From Halobacteriovoraceae bacterium (GTDB lineage: Bacteria > Bdellovibrionota > Bacteriovoracia > Bacteriovoracales > Bacteriovoracaceae): 64,000 nt of DNA. The translations under genes and the position numbers were made by a program. Positions within the stretch are counted from its first letter, which is position 1. Each line of letters starts with the position of its first letter. The stretch spans positions 62,001 through 126,000 of the forward strand of contig JACKAK010000008.1 in the NCBI GenBank assembly GCA_020635115.1, in the 5' to 3' direction. Shown one piece after another: positions 60,881 through 64,000 of this stretch. A model generated the notes under the pieces. That model ran no database searches, was not told the origin of the DNA, and was given only the letters and a program-made list of their open reading frames with translations.

Positions 60881-62778
60881 TGTTTATCCAAGAAAAACAA
60901 GCTATTGAAATAAAAAAACTTCTTACCTTGGCAACAGGTCAGGACTGTTCAGATATTTCAAATAAGAAAATGTTAAACATACTAGAAAAAAGATTGAAAG
61001 AACTCAAGTTTAACGACTTCAATAATTACTTAAAATATTTAAATCAAAATTCACTTAAAGAAATTTCACAACTTAAAGAAAATGTTGATATTGAAAAATA
61101 TGCTTTTTTCGAATTTAAGTTCCATCATGATAAAATTTCTAAGGAAATTTCAGGAAATAACGTTTCAAATAAATTGCCTAAAGAACTTAATATTTTATCT
61201 ATTGAATCAGGTAAAGGCGAATTTAGTTATTCAAATGTCTTGTTTTTTAAGAATCTTTTTGAAAAATTATATTCAAATTGCAAATTAAATTTTTATTCAA
61301 TGTTCGCGGATGTTAAAGGACTTAATCATAGTCAAAACGGGGTTTACTTAACCGATTGCCTTATAAAACAAATTCCTTCGGAATACCATAAATATTTTAA
61401 AAAAGGTAAAGGTGAATTGTCCAAATATATAAAAATTCAAGATGAAATAAAAAAAATTGTTAGTTCTAAATGTGCAAGTTTCAAAGATAAAGTTTTACCT
61501 TATTATTCTGAAAAGTTTGATTATGTTTTAGTCGATTTAAATAGTTTGGAACTTCCAGGAGTTGATTCTCAAAGTATTTTAAAAAAATTAGAAATTGTGA
61601 CGACTCCTGAATCTAAAGTCTTTATAGATCCAGATTTTAATATCAATCCATTTGGAAGCTCCTTTAATAAAAATAGTCCAGGATGTTTTGTAAGAACAAA
61701 AACAGAAGCAGAAAATGTTGCTACTTTTTCCTATAATAAAATTAGATTACTTATTGTAGATGACTCTAAAACAATTCATACATTACTTAACAAAGTTTTT
61801 GAGGATATAAAGGGATTCGACATAATTGGAAGTTGTTACGATGGAGAAGAAGCACTCAATTTTCTTTCAAAAAACTCGAGTGTAGATGTTATTTTGTCCG
61901 ACATTAATATGCCAAAGATGGATGGACTTACCCTTCTAAAAAAACAAATGGCAAAATATAAAATACCTACTCTCATGTTAAGTGCTATATCAAAAGATGA
62001 AGGAAGCTATCTATTTGATGCTTTAGATGCTGGAGCAATTGATTACCTAGAAAAACCAAGTACGAGTGATTTGAGTGCAATTTCAAATAATCTTCTTGAA
62101 AAAATTAAAATTGCAAAAGACTCAAAGAATAAGAAAAATACAGTAAAAAACAAAGGTAAAGTTGTTAATTTTCAAAATATTGGTAGTCAGGATAAAACAA
62201 TTATTCTCATTGGCTCTTCAACCGGAGGGCCACAAGCGTTACTTGGACTTTTCAAGGCTCTACCAAATAATTTACCTCCCATTCTTGTATCCCAACATAT
62301 GCCTAAAGAGTTTGTTGCTCATTTTTGTAAAAGGTTAACTGAGCAAACTGAATTTCAAGTAAGCCTTGGATCTCGTAATGATAAGCTATTGCCAGGACAT
62401 ATTTACTTTTCGGAAGGCGATAAGCATATGAAACTAGTTAATAAGGGAAATATGTTAGGAATTGATTATGATAACTCTGGCACTTACAAGGGACCAACTT
62501 CAGTTGATTGCCTTTTTCATTCTGCAGCAAAATATGCAAATGAGTATGATTTCATTAGTATTATCTTAACAGGAATGGGAAAAGACGGTGCGGAAGGAAT
62601 GAAAAAACTCCATGATCAAGGTGTTTATACAATAGCTCAAGATGAAAAAAGTAGTGTAGTGTGGGGAATGGCCGGAACAGCAGTCAGTTATGGTGCTGCT
62701 GATGTCGTTTTAGATATAGATGATATTCCTCAAGAAATTGTAAATCATCTCAATAAAAAAATTCAAAAGTCAGCTTAA
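60880..62778 (+). CDS. cheB: CheR-like (degenerate) / receiver / CheB methylesterase fusion
   Basis: The 632-residue protein has three parts. Residues 1-280 follow the CheR layout: an N-terminal helical domain, NILSIESGKGEFSYS in place of the SAM motif (normally GCSTGEEPYS), GVYLTDCLIKQIP and KYFKKGKGE as in CheR, and FDYVLVDLNSL where CheR has FDxIFCRNVL. SAM-binding residues are lost. A receiver follows (about 287-405, phospho-Asp in LSDINMPKMDG). The CheB domain (about 440-630) has Ser in IGSSTGGPQ, His in SQHMPKEF and Asp in LTGMGKDGAEG, all present. So demethylation looks active, methylation not. No other cheR is in the window. Confidence 0.88.
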   Translation: MFIQEKQAIEIKKLLTLATGQDCSDISNKKMLNILEKRLKELKFNDFNNYLKYLNQNSLKEISQLKENVDIEKYAFFEFKFHHDKISKEISGNNVSNKLPKELNILSIESGKGEFSYSNVLFFKNLFEKLYSNCKLNFYSMFADVKGLNHSQNGVYLTDCLIKQIPSEYHKYFKKGKGELSKYIKIQDEIKKIVSSKCASFKDKVLPYYSEKFDYVLVDLNSLELPGVDSQSILKKLEIVTTPESKVFIDPDFNINPFGSSFNKNSPGCFVRTKTEAENVATFSYNKIRLLIVDDSKTIHTLLNKVFEDIKGFDIIGSCYDGEEALNFLSKNSSVDVILSDINMPKMDGLTLLKKQMAKYKIPTLMLSAISKDEGSYLFDALDAGAIDYLEKPSTSDLSAISNNLLEKIKIAKDSKNKKNTVKNKGKVVNFQNIGSQDKTIILIGSSTGGPQALLGLFKALPNNLPPILVSQHMPKEFVAHFCKRLTEQTEFQVSLGSRNDKLLPGHIYFSEGDKHMKLVNKGNMLGIDYDNSGTYKGPTSVDCLFHSAAKYANEYDFISIILTGMGKDGAEGMKKLHDQGVYTIAQDEKSSVVWGMAGTAVSYGAADVVLDIDDIPQEIVNHLNKKIQKSA

Positions 62779-63674
62779 TTATTTTTCTTTCCTTTTATAT
62801 CTTTAACGTGATCTTCCAGAATCCAAGTTTTCTGCAATGCTCTTAACGTTATTGTGAGCTCCTGAATTGCTTTCATGAGTTGTTTACTAAACCCTGGGTT
62901 ATCTGCTAATTCTTTAGAAAATAACTGAAGATTATCTAATAATTGATTTACCAACTCACCTCGTTTAGATATTGGATTAAATACGCCATCTACACTAGTA
63001 AAAACTTTGTTTCCAGATTCAAAAAAATCAGGAATATATGAACTTTTTTTAGATAAGGATACTGTAATTTTTTTTAAATCACTAATCATACCATTTAAAT
63101 TTTTAAATAATGGAAGTACATTTGAGTATAGGTCTTTTAAATCTTTTTCATTCATTTCTGTTAGCAATAGCCTCATCGCTTCAGAAAGTTTACCAATTCC
63201 ATCTCCTAAATTTGCCAGTTTCCCAAATATATTAGACATATTCTTACCTGTTAGAAGGTCAGTTATGCTCAGTCCATCTTCTCCTAATATCATTCCCATA
63301 TTTGGAATTTTTTCACTTTCAATTGAACCAGGTACTATATCTATTCTTTTTTCACCTACGACAAATGATCTATATGCCCTTGCAATTGAATCTTTAGTAA
63401 GTTTATCTTGCATGCTACTAAGAACAGAAAATTTTACTTTTATTGAATTGTCCCGATCTACATAAATATCTTTAACTGTACCGACTCTTAAACCTGAGAT
63501 TGAAACCATGGAACCAATCCGTAGCCCGTCTGCATCGTTTAATTTTGTAAAATAAGTATTTTTTTTGTAAAACCAAAGATTTCGTTTTCCAATTTGATAA
63601 ATACTAGCGCCTAAAAAAATACTTACCCCCATAAGTGCTAGGAGTGACTTCTTCTCAAATGGATTTAATTTCAT
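62775..63674 (-). CDS. mlaD: MCE/MlaD-family lipid-transport substrate-binding protein
   Basis: A 299-residue protein with one N-terminal membrane helix (about 10-28) and an MCE domain (about 36-115: DADGLRIGSMVSISGLRVGTV and RSFVVGEKRIDIVPGS). The remaining helical region (about 125-295) likely forms the tunnel of a hexamer. Such proteins carry phospholipids between inner and outer membrane. Coupled (4-base overlap) to the ABC gene upstream; the stop overlaps cheB convergently by four bases. Confidence 0.88.
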   Translation of the reverse strand: MKLNPFEKKSLLALMGVSIFLGASIYQIGKRNLWFYKKNTYFTKLNDADGLRIGSMVSISGLRVGTVKDIYVDRDNSIKVKFSVLSSMQDKLTKDSIARAYRSFVVGEKRIDIVPGSIESEKIPNMGMILGEDGLSITDLLTGKNMSNIFGKLANLGDGIGKLSEAMRLLLTEMNEKDLKDLYSNVLPLFKNLNGMISDLKKITVSLSKKSSYIPDFFESGNKVFTSVDGVFNPISKRGELVNQLLDNLQLFSKELADNPGFSKQLMKAIQELTITLRALQKTWILEDHVKDIKGKKNN

Positions 63675-64000
63675 ATTTGACCTTCCATTAACGATTTGAA
63701 CTGTAGTGATGTGCTATACCAGGGGTTATCTTTTAAATTTTCCTCGTTATTTTCTAGCTTCATGTTTGATTTTGGATCAATAAACCAATCACAGATTGAT
63801 AGACCAAACGGATAATCATTTGTACCAATTAGTATTCCAGAACCTTTTATTTTCTGTATTTTTATCCAGTTCAATATCTCTGGAAGTTCAATTGTGGAAA
63901 ACAAAGAAGATGGATCATCTAATAATAAAATATCTGGGGAGAGAACAACTGATCTGGCCAGAAGCGTTCTTTTCACAATTGTCCAACTCACAAGATGTGG
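63671..64000 (-). CDS. ABC transporter ATPase of an Mla-type system, C-terminal part (cut by window)
   Basis: The frame is open to the window end (first visible residues PHLVSWTIVKRTLLARSVVL), so the Walker A half lies outside. KRTLLARSVVLSPDILLLDDPSS is the post-signature helix and Walker B. The ABC signature LSGG is replaced by HLVSW, and the Walker B Glu is Asp (LDDP rather than LDEP). The distal part lacks a clear H-loop (GTNDYP where THD is usual). So it is a divergent, possibly ATPase-impaired, MlaF homologue, or works as one half of a heterodimer. Context with MlaD supports lipid transport. Confidence 0.7.
   Translation of the reverse strand, partial: PHLVSWTIVKRTLLARSVVLSPDILLLDDPSSLFSTIELPEILNWIKIQKIKGSGILIGTNDYPFGLSICDWFIDPKSNMKLENNEENLKDNPWYSTSLQFKSLMEGQI

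Noticed and set aside
1..64000. CRISPR array, prophage or tRNA genes
   Set aside because: No regularly spaced repeats, phage structural genes or cloverleaf sequences were found on either strand.

Overview
The window is about one third G+C, gene-dense and Gram-negative. It carries many two-component and chemotaxis proteins, large Cys-rich secreted proteins, short outer-membrane barrel proteins, a class I (archaeal-type) lysyl-tRNA synthetase and a DUF1343/NamZ muramidase. Together these suggest a Bdellovibrionota genome, most likely a low-GC relative of Bacteriovorax/Halobacteriovorax. That placement is an inference from gene content (moderate confidence); no rRNA or tRNA gene is visible.

Region 1 (1-6400) is a defence island on the + strand: the end of hsdR, a fused hsdM-hsdS with a single target-recognition domain, a membrane KAP-type P-loop NTPase, a TIR-like (PF10137-type) protein and a small unknown protein. 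All are closely spaced and look like one operon. Region 2 (6400-9800) is a decaying boundary zone with a frameshifted HI0074-type toxin/antitoxin remnant, a broken DUF805 gene, two orphan genes and a slippage-prone T/A repeat against a -10 box.

Region 3 (9.8-25 kb) is a signalling cluster: a PilZ/receiver-like protein, two paralogous receiver-histidine kinases (one with a receiver that has lost its phosphoacceptor and carries a C9 tract), a receiver-PAS-kinase, a membrane class III cyclase translationally coupled to a PilZ-methyltransferase, and a sterol-desaturase-like enzyme. It runs into region 4 (22.9-29.3 kb), an exopolysaccharide locus with a response regulator, a GT2 synthase, a membrane pseudo-deacetylase, a NodB deacetylase and a lipoprotein glycosidase. 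These parts resemble a split poly-GlcNAc (Pga-type) system.

Region 5 (29.4-50.1 kb) is mostly core: sufE-hemB, a Cys-rich secreted pair, a conserved protein of unknown role, a CheY-like regulator behind a near-perfect sigma-28 promoter, proB-proA, lysK, small membrane proteins and an 1820-residue envelope protein. Region 6 (50.2-54.6 kb) holds recent damage: a chemoreceptor remnant cut at a 13-bp inverted repeat, and an intact IS5-family element sitting in the signal peptide of a barrel gene. The pre-insertion gene can be rebuilt exactly.

Region 7 (54.6-64 kb) has yjdM, namZ, thyA-folA, then cheA-cheW and a CheR-like/receiver/CheB fusion whose methyltransferase part looks dead. It ends with a convergent MlaD/ABC pair cut by the window edge.

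One compositional signal spans the window. The tetranucleotide GGCC is strongly over-represented in core genes (14 in 32401-34400, about 1.5 expected) but at chance in the defence island (4 in 2761-6760, about 3 expected), so it may serve as a marker of native versus acquired DNA.
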